Assembly (NCBI GenBank): GCA_026075535.2
Contig: AP026550.1
Location: forward strand, 4,712,001-4,776,000
Reading direction: 5' to 3'
Length of the DNA stretch: 64,000 bases
DNA from: Tricholoma matsutake
Lineage: Eukaryota; Basidiomycota; Agaricomycetes; Agaricales; Tricholomataceae
Position numbers and translations under genes: made by a program. Within the stretch, counting starts at the first letter, position 1, and each line of letters starts with the position of its first letter. Positions 32,176 through 41,032 of the stretch are shown here, in pieces. The notes beneath the pieces are model-generated. The model saw only the letters and a list, made by a program, of their open reading frames with translations. It was not told where the DNA came from and did no database searches.

Positions 32176-33070
32176 CACCCACCATGAGCAGTTGCTCATG
32201 GCGGTGTTTGTCTCTCCCCGGGTCGTTCCCTGGCTGTCTCGCTCTCCTGTCCCCATTCTTCTCCCCCCGAACCACCCCATGAGCAGATGCTCATAGGCAT
32301 GGGGCAGGTGTCGTCGTGGGTGTCCCCACTCTCATCATCATCTCCCTTCCCTCTTGTCTCCCTTCCCTCTTGTCTCCCTTCCCTCTTGTCTCCCTTCCCT
32401 CTTGTCTCCTTCCCCCTTGTCTCTTCCCCCTCACCTTCCACCCTGCGAGCAGGGGCTCACAGCAGTGGTGGTGGTGGTGTCGTTGTTGTCATCATCACCA
32501 GTAGTAGTTTGTAACTATAAAAAGTTAGTTAGGATTGAAAAATGAAATGAGAAAAAAAAAAAAACTTACCTAGGACCCAAGAGACGTTGACATCTCTTGG
32601 GTCTCCCCTAATCGTCATCATTCCACCCACCATCCACCCCATGAGCAGTTGCTTGTGAGGCTGGAGGTGGGTGGTGTGTCCTGCATAGTGGGCATGAGTA
32701 GCCATTCTTGTCAAAGTTGCACCCATTCCCACCCTGCGAGCAGCTGCTCATGGCAGTGGTTCTGAGTGCTCATTGTCGTCATCATCAGCAGTACTAGATA
32801 ATAGTTTGTTAGTAACAAAAACAAGAAAAAAAAACTTACCAACAACCCAAGAGATGTCAAACGATGTCTCTTGGGCCTTTTCTTTGTTTGCTTTGCCTTC
32901 CTTTCATTGTTTCCCACTCGTCCCCCCATCATTCCATCTCCCAGTCCCAGTTGTCTCCAGTCGCCTTGTTGCATTGTCATTCCATTTGGCCAAGTCGGTG
33001 TCGCCATCATCTTGCCATTTTGCAGTTGTACCCATTCCCACCCCGCAAGCAGTTGCTTGCGGTGGTGGTT
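32176..33070 (-). repeat. Array of GAGCAGYTGCTC-centred palindromes in K3
   Basis: Six units at about 32176-32207, 32273-32303, 32437-32468, 32634-32664, 32731-32759 and 33038-33069. The core is ATGAGCAGTTGCTCAT with variants such as GCAAGCAGTTGCTTGC, in which both sides of a pair have changed. The outer arms are CACC/GGTG. Read on the minus strand several units encode HEQLLAGW or HKQLLMGW peptides, in differing frames. Similar units occur in K2 and K4. Confidence 0.75.
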
Positions 33071-33260
33071 CTGGGTCCTAGGGTGTTGGCTGTGTCAGCC
33101 ATTGTCGTGGTTTTGAGGCTGCGGCATTGTTATAACATAGATAAAACCTATCATTAAGGAAATTTCAGTTAGTTAAACAAAACAACAAAAATCATGTAAA
33201 AAAAGACTTACAAGTGAGCCCAAATGACAATGCCATCATTTGGGCTCATTCCCATTGTTG
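32510..33260 (-). other. Multi-intron spliced-looking unit of K3
   Basis: Three minus-strand 5' splice sites (GTAAGT at about 32568, 32837 and 33212) precede T-rich introns of about 55-70 nt. These carry CTAACTAAC, TACTAAC or AACTAAC branch motifs and end in TAG. Each upstream exon ends in a hairpin of CCCAAGAGA/TCTCTTGGG or GAGCCCAAATGA/TCATTTGGGCTC type. No long frame joins the exons, so a non-coding transcript and a decayed protein gene are both possible. Confidence 0.5.
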
Positions 33261-33382
33261 GTTATTGGGGTAAGAGGCAAGCAGGAGGCAGCACCATTGC
33301 CAGCATTGTTGATGATGCAGCTGTGTTGATTTGTCATCACAGCCAGGGTGGTACATAGAGAGATATAACTACCTATCTATAA

Positions 33383-33463
33383 TGAAGCTTTAGTCTAACT
33401 GTTATATTGCTGACTTAATTGTACTTTATCATGTGACTATGACGGTTCAATCCCTGTGGTAGC
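33383..33463 (+). other. tRNA-like module in K3, right side, outward-facing
   Basis: Box A-like TAGTCTAACTG (33391-33401) and box B GGTTCAATCCC (33444-33454), about 218-298 bp inside the right end. Its distance and orientation mirror the left module, but its sequence differs. Confidence 0.6.
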
Positions 33464-33689
33464 CACTGATTTTTCAGTCAATTATATAAGCAACTCGGAC
33501 AGTCCTAGGACAGTCCGAGGACTCAGCTCAGACTGGACATTTAGTTTGGCAGGACTTTCAGCCTAAGAAGTCTGAGCAAAGTCCGAGCAAAGTCCTCAGA
33601 CAGTACTCGGACAGTCCTAGGACTGTCCGAGTGTCTGAGTGGAGTCCGCTCAGATTGGGGGGGGGGGAGTGTAAAGACCTCCTCACTGG

Positions 33690-34340
33690 TGATCCTTCTG
33701 CTTGGCTGTTAACGTGCACTCATTGCGTGCAGCCCTGATTTCCCCAGCAGTGCCTCTGGACACTTTGTCCCACCTTTCCTGGGGCTGCCCTGCTAAAGAG
33801 CCAATCACGCAGTCCTCCCAATCAACAAGGGGCCGAGGGTACTGGGCATTCTTTTTCAGCGATGCAAAATGGTTTTACCAAGGTGGAATGCTTACCACCC
33901 ATCCCAGTTCACGAGCTCCTCCTTCACCTTTGCCGGTCATGAGCCAGTCCACCCCGAGGATATGATGGGAAGGGTGCCTGGGTCAAGGTTGGTTTTGAGT
34001 GGGACAGACTGCACACACCGCTTCACCATCACCGCCTTGACATGGGGGTGCACCAGATCATTGGCTCTCCAAGATCACTTCTTGGCCCTCCTCTTCCGTT
34101 CCTTGTTGGAAAGGCCTTCCCAGTTTGGGGGGTTTGGCATGCTGACCCCTCCCTCGACGTGCGCAGCCAAGTCTGGGTCCTCCATGGCTTCAAAATTGAG
34201 GTCGTTGTTATACTTGTAAGCAAAGGTGGCCTCTTCCTTTAATCAGTGCTGGATGTTTTCCTCAGCAAGTCGGTTGCGGAGTCGAAACATGTAATGGGAC
34301 TTGATGGGCTCCATGTAGGGTGAGAAGGTGGTACCTGATC
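33690..34340 (-). pseudogene. Unclassified transposon-gene remnant
   Basis: Minus-strand pieces read like protein (NNDLNFEAMEDPDLAAHVEG, KEELVNWDGWYAFHL, SGTTFSPYMEPIKSHYMFRL). They are broken by stops and do not show KDZ motifs I recognise. This may be the upstream gene of the element that held the KDZ relic to the left. Confidence 0.35.
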
Positions 34341-34724
34341 TGGTCATGCCTGGATGTGGAGGAGGGGTTAGTGATGGTATGGGCTCTTGGCATTAGGGCA
34401 GAGCATTTGAGATCTCAGAGAGGTGGTTTGACCCCAGCCCCGTGGGATGAGCCAGTTTGGTAGCACCAAGGTCGGCCCCACATACTTAGGCACAAAGGCA
34501 CAGGCGAAGGGTTTGTGAATGCAGGAACCAAAGGAGAAATGCACTTACAGATTGACATTTCGGAAGGAGAGCTATGGGTGTGCGTTACTCAGTTGAAAAA
34601 AATCGAAGCCTATATACTATGCCATTGACAAAGATGATCCACGTGAGTGACACGATCAGGTGAGTGGCAGGTGACTAACAGTTTCTTGCTACACAGAGGC
34701 TATGCGGCATACTGCTGTTGAACA

Positions 34725-35866
34725 ATGCCCGCTGCTCAAAAAACAAAAAATCACAGAGGGCTCTATGTACACAATGCAGAAAGCATCACCAAGGCAAGCA
34801 CGGGGTCAAAGAGTGGACACATCTGCACCTTGATCAACTGCCATGCAGTGCCTGCTTCTGTCGAGCTGGCTGTGGGTGCGTCCATGGAAATGGATGGTGT
34901 TTTTGATATGCCTGCAATACCTCTAGACAACGATGGAGACGACATTGTGGCCCCATGTGTGTCAGGTATTGGGGTGAAGCCTAAGGCAAAGCATTATCAG
35001 AATTCAGTAAGCTTGCTTTCCACATGGTGATCGCTTGCTTACCTTATTGATATTCTACTAGGACCACCCTCTGCTTACCTGGATCAGTTATTGCGAGGTT
35101 TATTTAGATGGGCACTTATGCTTAGAGGGAAGAAGACTTTTTCAGGGGCTGGGGTGTGTTGTTTGTGGAGAAGTCGACCCATCCTTTTGATGTCAAAGTT
35201 ATTTTGGAGGACAAATGCATTGTCACTTGTGCATCTTGGCAGCTCATGCAGATGAGCCCCTCCATATTCTTGAGGTAAGCATTTTCTCTCATTCCTTGTC
35301 AGCACGGCGCTGATAGAGCGATGCCATAGGTTTGGTCTGGTAGCCGATTCCACAAAGCGACCCTGGCTCAGCTTGGTCTTTGATTTCAGCTGGGACATCC
35401 TTGTGGTCAAACCTGCCCCTTTGCACAGCCAGGGCACAAGGAGTTCCACGTTATTCACACAAATGGCATACACCCCATCAACATCGACTTCGCATTTTGC
35501 CTCTATACCATCTTTTAACCGACCCCTGAACCCCCGATTACAGACATTGAATTCTCCATCTTGCAACGCCCCTCAGACAACCCCCCTTCCAATGACACCA
35601 CTGACTCCTTGACACCACTGCCTAGAGCAGCACAAACTAGAAGAACCCAATCATGGTCCAAGTTTGGACATGAATTATTCCTCCACCGCACCCCTCGCCC
35701 CCGACCCACCCACATATCCAGACCATACCCAATCAGACCACAGAGGAGAGACAAAGATTTAGGTCAAAGTGTGGAACTTTCGACCATAGTGGCATGGAAG
35801 GCACCCTTGATGCATGGTGACTCCATGCACCCAAACCGACTCCCACACATGCTGTGATATGACAGC
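34725..35866 (+). pseudogene. KDZ transposase N-terminus with CxC2 cluster
   Basis: Exon 1 starts MPAAQKTKNHRGLY and ends KHYQNS. An intron (35007-35061, GTAAGC to CTAG) leads to DHPLLTWISYCEVYL and CVVCGEVDPSF. After a one-base frame shift come HCHLCILAAHADEPLHILE, a second intron (35275-35329) and VWSGSRFHKATLAQLGL, then a TGA at 35381-35383 where CGA is expected, then FQLGHPCGQ and HTNGIHPINIDF. This is the CxC2 domain that precedes KDZ transposases. The catalytic part does not follow. The nearest catalytic part lies on the other strand at 28960-31675. Confidence 0.75.
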
Positions 35867-36220
35867 CCCCCTTGACATGAGGTCCGTGACATTGGACTCT
35901 CACGATCGACATGCTGCTCTGCAGCACGTCCTTGACATTGGATCCTTGACATTGGATCCATGACATCGCAGCAGCTAATGATGTTCAGACTTCTCCACTA
36001 TGGGAAACTATGTCTCTAAAGAAAGTTTGCCAACATATGGCACTTTTCTTGTGCTTGGCAAAAGCACTGAGCTACTCTCTGAATTGTGGAAGATCTTGAA
36101 CGATGGGAATTATAACATCAACGATCACTTGCCAATCTACCAGATGTTCAGACATGTCTGAGGCTTTATCAAACAATAGTTTGTAGAAGGGTATGTAGCT
36201 TGGGCATTTTATAGTGACAA
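35867..36220. other. Sequence with short direct repeats, no gene assigned
   Basis: CCTTGACATTGGAT-type repeats occur at about 35927-35965. A short plus-strand frame at about 36002-36160 (ELWKILNDGNYNINDHLP) may be an exon relic. I cannot classify it. Confidence 0.3.
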
Positions 36221-36620
36221 AATTGTTTATCTTTATTTGTTAAATTATCAAAATGCTGTATCTTGGTCAATTCTTGGCCAATTTGTTTTATTTAATGTTG
36301 AATAAGAAGATACATTATTGGCCCATTCATTGAGATCATGTTTGGTATTGTTTGGCATTGTTTGTGGTATCTCAGTTAGTTCTTCTTTAATTCAACTGAT
36401 TTAACCTGAAAATAACATATATACTGTTTGTACATTATCTGATTTAGGTGTGCTAACAAAGATTGTTTATATTTGTTATTAAATCATCAAAAATGCTGTA
36501 TCTCACTCAATTCTTGTCCCATTTGTTTGATTTAACTTGAAATAAAAAGATATATTGTTGGCCCATTATTGAAATCTCATTTGGAATTATTTGGCCTTGT
36601 TTGTATGGTTTCAATTTATT
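36221..36620. repeat. Two-copy AT-rich tandem repeat, about 240-bp period
   Basis: Segments starting with ATTGTTTAT-TTTATTTGTTA near 36222 and 36462 share the order ATGCTGTATCT, CAATTCTTG, AAGATA and TTGGCCCATT. No coding potential. Confidence 0.7.
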
Positions 36621-36670
36621 ATTTCAGTCAGTTCTTATATAAACAATGTTGCATACTATCAGACCATCAT

Positions 36671-37330
36671 TGTTAAGTGCTGAACTTGAGGGTGGAAATC
36701 TGTCAGACTCATATTGGATGGTGTATCAGAGAGGACTTGGCTTCAACTTATAAGAAATTGCACCCTTCACCTTGTCAGTGTCTAATTTCAAGACAAAGGT
36801 AAATGTAAGAATATCAGAGTTTGAGAGGAAGTCTGAGACAGGAGAGGAGACTAGAGATTGAGATGGGTAAACTTGGTTGCTTTATGAACTGAAGAATACA
36901 AACAGAAGTAAATAGGTTAAATACTAAAGAGCAGAGTTAGGTCAGAGACCAGTGGAGAACAGAGTAGTGTGCACCAATGAGCCCCAACTGGGGAATGTTA
37001 TTTGGGAATAGACTCACTTCAGGCAACCACCCCTGACTCCCTACTTAGGGTAGATTGTCCCACCAAGAAAGACTACCCTCAGTAGGCCTAAGACCAGGGG
37101 ATAGTTTTAAGCTCCATGGCCCTCCCCATGCTTAGGCCTGGACATCCCATTGGGAAGCCCCAAAAGGCAGTTTGGTCTGCCCCACAGAACTATATTTGGA
37201 CCAAGTATACCTCGGGGAGGTCCAACTGCTGTGGGCAGCCCCATGTTACATTTGGGCCAGTCCCAATAATGTGGGATCCCCCTGCCATGTCACATCACAT
37301 ATACTTGGGAGTCCCAGAGGTGATGTGACA
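36671..37330 (-). repeat. Diverged solo LTR of the Gypsy group
   Basis: It starts TGTTAAGTGCTGA and ends GATGTGACA. The first ~300 bp align with the LTR at 39085 (GGACTTGGCTTCA, AAGAA-TTGCACCCTTCACCT, GAACTGA-GAATACAAA). The second half is different, so it is a distinct subfamily. No 5-bp duplication is visible. Confidence 0.65.
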
Positions 37331-38060
37331 ATTAACTAATATAGCTTCATTTAAACAAGAGATCCAAGTCTTTACATGTTATATGTGTAACTTATGTTTG
37401 AATAGCCAGATACTCTACTGTAACCTACAGGTATGAGAAGCCAGGTGAAGATAGAAGGTGATACAATTGAATGAGGTATTTTACTTTTTGTGACATGTGA
37501 CAATTCTTTTTACAGAAAAATCAAAAGCTCTACAGCAGTTATTACAAAGAGACTCTGATACACACCTTTAATGTATATTATTTCTTTGTAGGATGTACCC
37601 CAGTGGTGTATCCCCTGCCTACTGAGGCCACAACTTTCCCCTTCTGGTGCATTGCTTGTACATGTTTATGATAGGCCAGTGTGTGACCATTTCACCTCAC
37701 CTAACCTTTGCACAGTATGTCACATATTAGTTGACATGATCCTATCACATCATGGCTACTGATCTGTAGTAACTTAGGGTCTGGTTGGCAACCAAACCTG
37801 GGTTGAGGTTGAGGTTACAGTTAGAGTGTGTAAGCATTAAAATGTGATATAAGTCATGTGTCATCCATCATCCGTGGGAGATGCTGTTATTTTTTGCCAT
37901 GCTTCATTGCTTCATGAAAGTTATTTGGTTCTTGGAATCATTCAGAAGTATGGGGGCAATGTTTTTGATGCCTAGTGATTGTTGGTTGATGGTGAGCAGG
38001 CAGTTCACACAGATATTCCATTACATTTGCAAAATAAGTATTTATTGTAAGTTACTAATC
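37331..38060. other. Sequence without a recognised gene
   Basis: Short frames only. A GGTTTGG-TTGCCAACCAGACC-type palindrome (complement) lies near 37778-37800. This sequence continues beyond the S3 nest at 54372. Confidence 0.35.
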
Positions 38061-38458
38061 TACTTTTAATCAACATCACTCCTTGACTTGTGACAACCAC
38101 CATAAATAGTGGTAAACACCTCTGCTCGATGTTGGTAGCAACATCGAGACTGCATTTGATGTCCAATTTTCAATCAGATTTCACCATTACGAACGCTCTC
38201 GGCGACTCTAGGCCTGGCCTGATTTGCTAAGAGATCTGTCCATCCAATCTCTGGGGATGCCCCAGTCATTGTTTCTGACAATGGCTGCTATCCATCTCTT
38301 TCTCCTGGGCTTCGAGGATCCTGGCTAGGTGAGTGTTGTTGACGAAAGAGTAGTCTGGGTCCCTATGAGGGCTTAGAGTGGGTGTGGGATGCCTACTTCA
38401 ATGCTCGCCCAAGTCGTTGCAGTCGTTTAGTTGGGGGAGGTCTGGCTTAAGGGGGAGG

Positions 38459-39058
38459 ACACTTCTACTGGACTGTTGGTTGTCCTGGGGGCCACCAACC
38501 TCCATGTTCTGTGAGTCTCAACTACTAGAGACATGCTACACTGACTACCCACTTGGAATACACTGTTGTTAAAAGGGGCTGGGTGATGGTGCCCCCTGTG
38601 GGCTAGGACAACATTCTGGTGGCCACTTCTCACCACCAACTCTCCACCTCCGGTGCTCACTCTTTTGGGGTGGTATGACCTGGGTTTGATCTTCTCCCAC
38701 TAGGCAGCAGGATGTGCGGCCTGCCTGCCCTCTCGGAGCATTTGGAGGCTGCATCAGAAGACACTTCTACTGGACTATTGGTTGTCCTGGGGGCCACCAA
38801 CCTCCATGTTCTGTGAGTCTCAACTACTAGAGACATGCTACACTGACTACCCACTTGGAATACACCGTCTTTAAAAGGGGCCAGGTGACGGTGCCCCCTG
38901 GGGGCTAGGACAGCACTCTGGTGGCTGCTTTGCACCACCAACTCTCCACCTCCAGTGCTCACTCTTTTGGGGTGGTATGACCCAGGTTTGATCTTCTCCC
39001 ACCGGGCAGCAGGATGTGTGGCCTGCCTGCCCCCCCCAGAGCGTTTGGAGGCTGTCGG
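38459..39058. repeat. 302-bp tandem duplication in the S3 leader
   Basis: Two units starting ACACTTCTACTGGACT at 38459 and 38761 are nearly identical. It is present only in this S copy, so it arose after or during this insertion. Confidence 0.9.
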
Positions 39059-39084
39059 AACTGAGACAAGGGGCCAGCTGTTAT

Positions 39085-39782
39085 TGTTAAGAACTGATCC
39101 AAAAGGGTTCATCGGAATCCGGTTGAACCCGGAGGGTGTTTGAGAGCAGAAGATTGTCAGGTCGTAGCAGATTATGTGGATGGGAAACAAAAAGGACTTG
39201 GCTTCAGCTTGTAAGAAGCTGCGCCCTTCACCTCGTCTGGTGTCCTAATTTCGGGTAGAGGTTTTAAAGATAGGAGCGGGAGAGTGCAGGTAAATGCGGG
39301 AAGGAGTACGGAGGGACTTAGGTTAAGTTCAGATGAGACTAGAACTTCAGAGAGGAACTAGAGGTTGAGTCGAATGGAGTTCAGACTCTTAGAGGTCAGG
39401 AGTTGGAGTAGAAGGAGGTTTTTAGATTGACAGGGTAAAGTTGAGTCTATGTCGATATACGAACTGAGGAATACAAAGCGAAACTAACTAAGCTTAAATA
39501 CTAGAGTCCGGAACAAGAGCGGAACGGAAACAGAAACTGCGGCAGTGTCTCAACTGCATAGATAAATTGCCTAGTGGAGGCCGCACAGGAATCCGTAGTT
39601 GAATTTGCAAAACTAGACAGCAGCCTTGGAAGGCAGCCGTGGTTGCTGTACACGGCGGCCTGGTGCACAGCAGTGTGGGCAGTGCAAGGGGGCTGGAACG
39701 AAGGTGGTAGGAGTTGAGTTAGGAACAGCAGAAAAGATTGGAAGGTTGTGGGTTCCGAGTGGGCGAGGAATGGATCGTGACA
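39085..39782 (-). repeat. Gypsy 3' LTR
   Basis: 698 bp, TG...CA on the element strand. Compared with the 5' LTR, the first 95 bp of window sequence show 11 differences, all transitions. Confidence 0.95.
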
Positions 39783-39914
39783 GTATTTCCCCCTTAGTGC
39801 CGAGCCTATGAGGCACGTGAAGATTCGAGTCCAAATGAGGAAGTTGGTTGACTCCCGAATGCGGCAATTGGTTGAAAAATTTTGTTGTTTTCCTTCTTCC
39901 ATCACCTACACAAA

Positions 39915-40946
39915 ATGTCCCCCCCAGCAGGCTCCGCTCAACTGAAATTGGCCGCGATGAAGGCTCAGTACGAACAGAGGGAGCGGGAGATGAAAGAACA
40001 GATGGAGTGGGAGGTGAGAGAATTGGAGGAGGCGGCAAGGGAGGAGGAACGTCGGGCGCAGGAGGTGCAGAAGGCATCAGAGGAGGCTGCGAAGGCAGAG
40101 GAGGCTGCGAAGGCAGAGGAGGCGCGCCAGGCAGCGGCACGGAAAAAAGAGGCTTTGGCCGCCCAATGCACGGAGAAGAAGCGGGCGGCTGCGGCTGCGG
40201 GTTTGGAGGATGAGGCTGAGGGGAGCAAGTCCCCAAAGAAGAAGAAGATTGCCACATCAAGGGCGCGGGTGGGGTCAGAAGAACCAGCGAGTCCGGTGCG
40301 GGTGCAGGCCGTCTTGCCCTGCAAAAGGTGCATGTTGGTTTTCTTTCAATGTTTTCAGACTGACAAGTGGCTTAGGTGCCAATATCAAAAAATTTCGTGC
40401 TTCAAGATGGGTGTGAAGGGACGCATGTGCGATAACTGCACGCGCATTAAGCACAAGTGTGAGGAGGTCATGTGGGAGGGGCAGGAGGCCCCAACAGTAA
40501 GAAAAGCGAGGTCCGGAGCGGGAACAGCGGGCCCGCCGGAAAACAGCGGAGAAGTGGCGGAGCTGCTATGGCAGCTGGTGAAGGTGGTGAGGAAAGGGTT
40601 TGGGGAGGTGGCGACAGCGGTGAGGGAGTCGATGGAGGAGATCCGGGATGCAATGGACCCGGAGTGGGAGGTGGACAAAAGTATCAAGGGGGAGAGTGAT
40701 GAGGACGAGGAGGAAGTGGAGTGGGCAGTACGAGAGTCCCGATGGGAGAGGCACGGGATCTGCCAGTCTGGAGACAACTGGGCGGGATTCCAAAGATATT
40801 TGGAAAAAAGGCGAGCAGACAATGTGGAGGAGGGTGAGGTTGAGGAAGAGGAGGATGAAGGCAGGGAAGGTGGAGAAGCGGAGGAAGGTGGTAAAGTCAG
40901 AGGAGAGGATGACGAAGATGGAGAGGGAGAAGCGGAGGTAGTGTAG
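39915..40946 (+). CDS. Antisense ORF in the Gypsy element: coiled coil plus zinc cluster
   Basis: The start is chosen at MSPPAGSAQ (39915); an in-frame Met also exists at 39882. Residues 10-100 form a highly charged Glu/Lys/Ala-rich coiled coil. A basic stretch (KSPKKKK) follows. Then come CKRC, CQYQ...C and CDNCTRIKHKC, spaced like a zinc cluster similar to Zn2-Cys6-type motifs. The C-terminal third is acidic (EEEVEW, EGEVEEEEDEG). An AATAAA signal is at 40981-40986. The 340-codon frame is intact, while pol on the other strand has stops. It lies tail-to-tail with pol, 87 bp apart. I infer an accessory DNA- or RNA-binding protein of the element. Function unknown. Confidence 0.65.
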   Translation: MSPPAGSAQLKLAAMKAQYEQREREMKEQMEWEVRELEEAAREEERRAQEVQKASEEAAKAEEAAKAEEARQAAARKKEALAAQCTEKKRAAAAAGLEDEAEGSKSPKKKKIATSRARVGSEEPASPVRVQAVLPCKRCMLVFFQCFQTDKWLRCQYQKISCFKMGVKGRMCDNCTRIKHKCEEVMWEGQEAPTVRKARSGAGTAGPPENSGEVAELLWQLVKVVRKGFGEVATAVRESMEEIRDAMDPEWEVDKSIKGESDEDEEEVEWAVRESRWERHGICQSGDNWAGFQRYLEKRRADNVEEGEVEEEEDEGREGGEAEEGGKVRGEDDEDGEGEAEVV

Positions 40947-40980
40947 GGATCCGGTCGGATCCAAAAAAAAATTCTTTTTC

Positions 40981-40986
40981 AATAAA
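40981..40986 (+). terminator. AATAAA poly(A) signal for the antisense ORF
   Basis: It lies 34 bp after the stop of the antisense ORF and before the pol stop on the other strand. Assigned on motif and position. Confidence 0.5.
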
Positions 40987-41032
40987 GTTTGTTCTGAGTT
41001 CAGACTGAGTGAATAAGTAACGTGAATCATCT

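Larger units (their letters stand above)
31676..33681 (-). mobile_element. Non-autonomous KDZ-like element K3
   Basis: 2,006 bp inserted in the KDZ transposase relic. The flanks CTCACCAG (31668-31675) and CTCACTGG (33682-33689) differ by two transitions, so the duplication is imperfect. The termini share ACTTTACACTCCCCCC with K1, but the subterminal repeats are built on GTCCGAG and CAGTCC. The interior has palindrome-bearing exons on the minus strand, each followed by a GTAAGT 5' splice site, and two outward-facing tRNA-like modules. No transposase. Confidence 0.8.

Noticed and set aside
32287..32514. Pro/Ser/Leu-rich plus-strand frames in K3
   Set aside because: Produced by a CCCTCTTGTCTCCCTT-type simple repeat. 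The splice signals in K3 are on the other strand.
37881..38069. 62-residue plus-strand frame as a host gene
   Set aside because: No motif, no splice context and no similarity I can recognise. Consistent with a chance frame.
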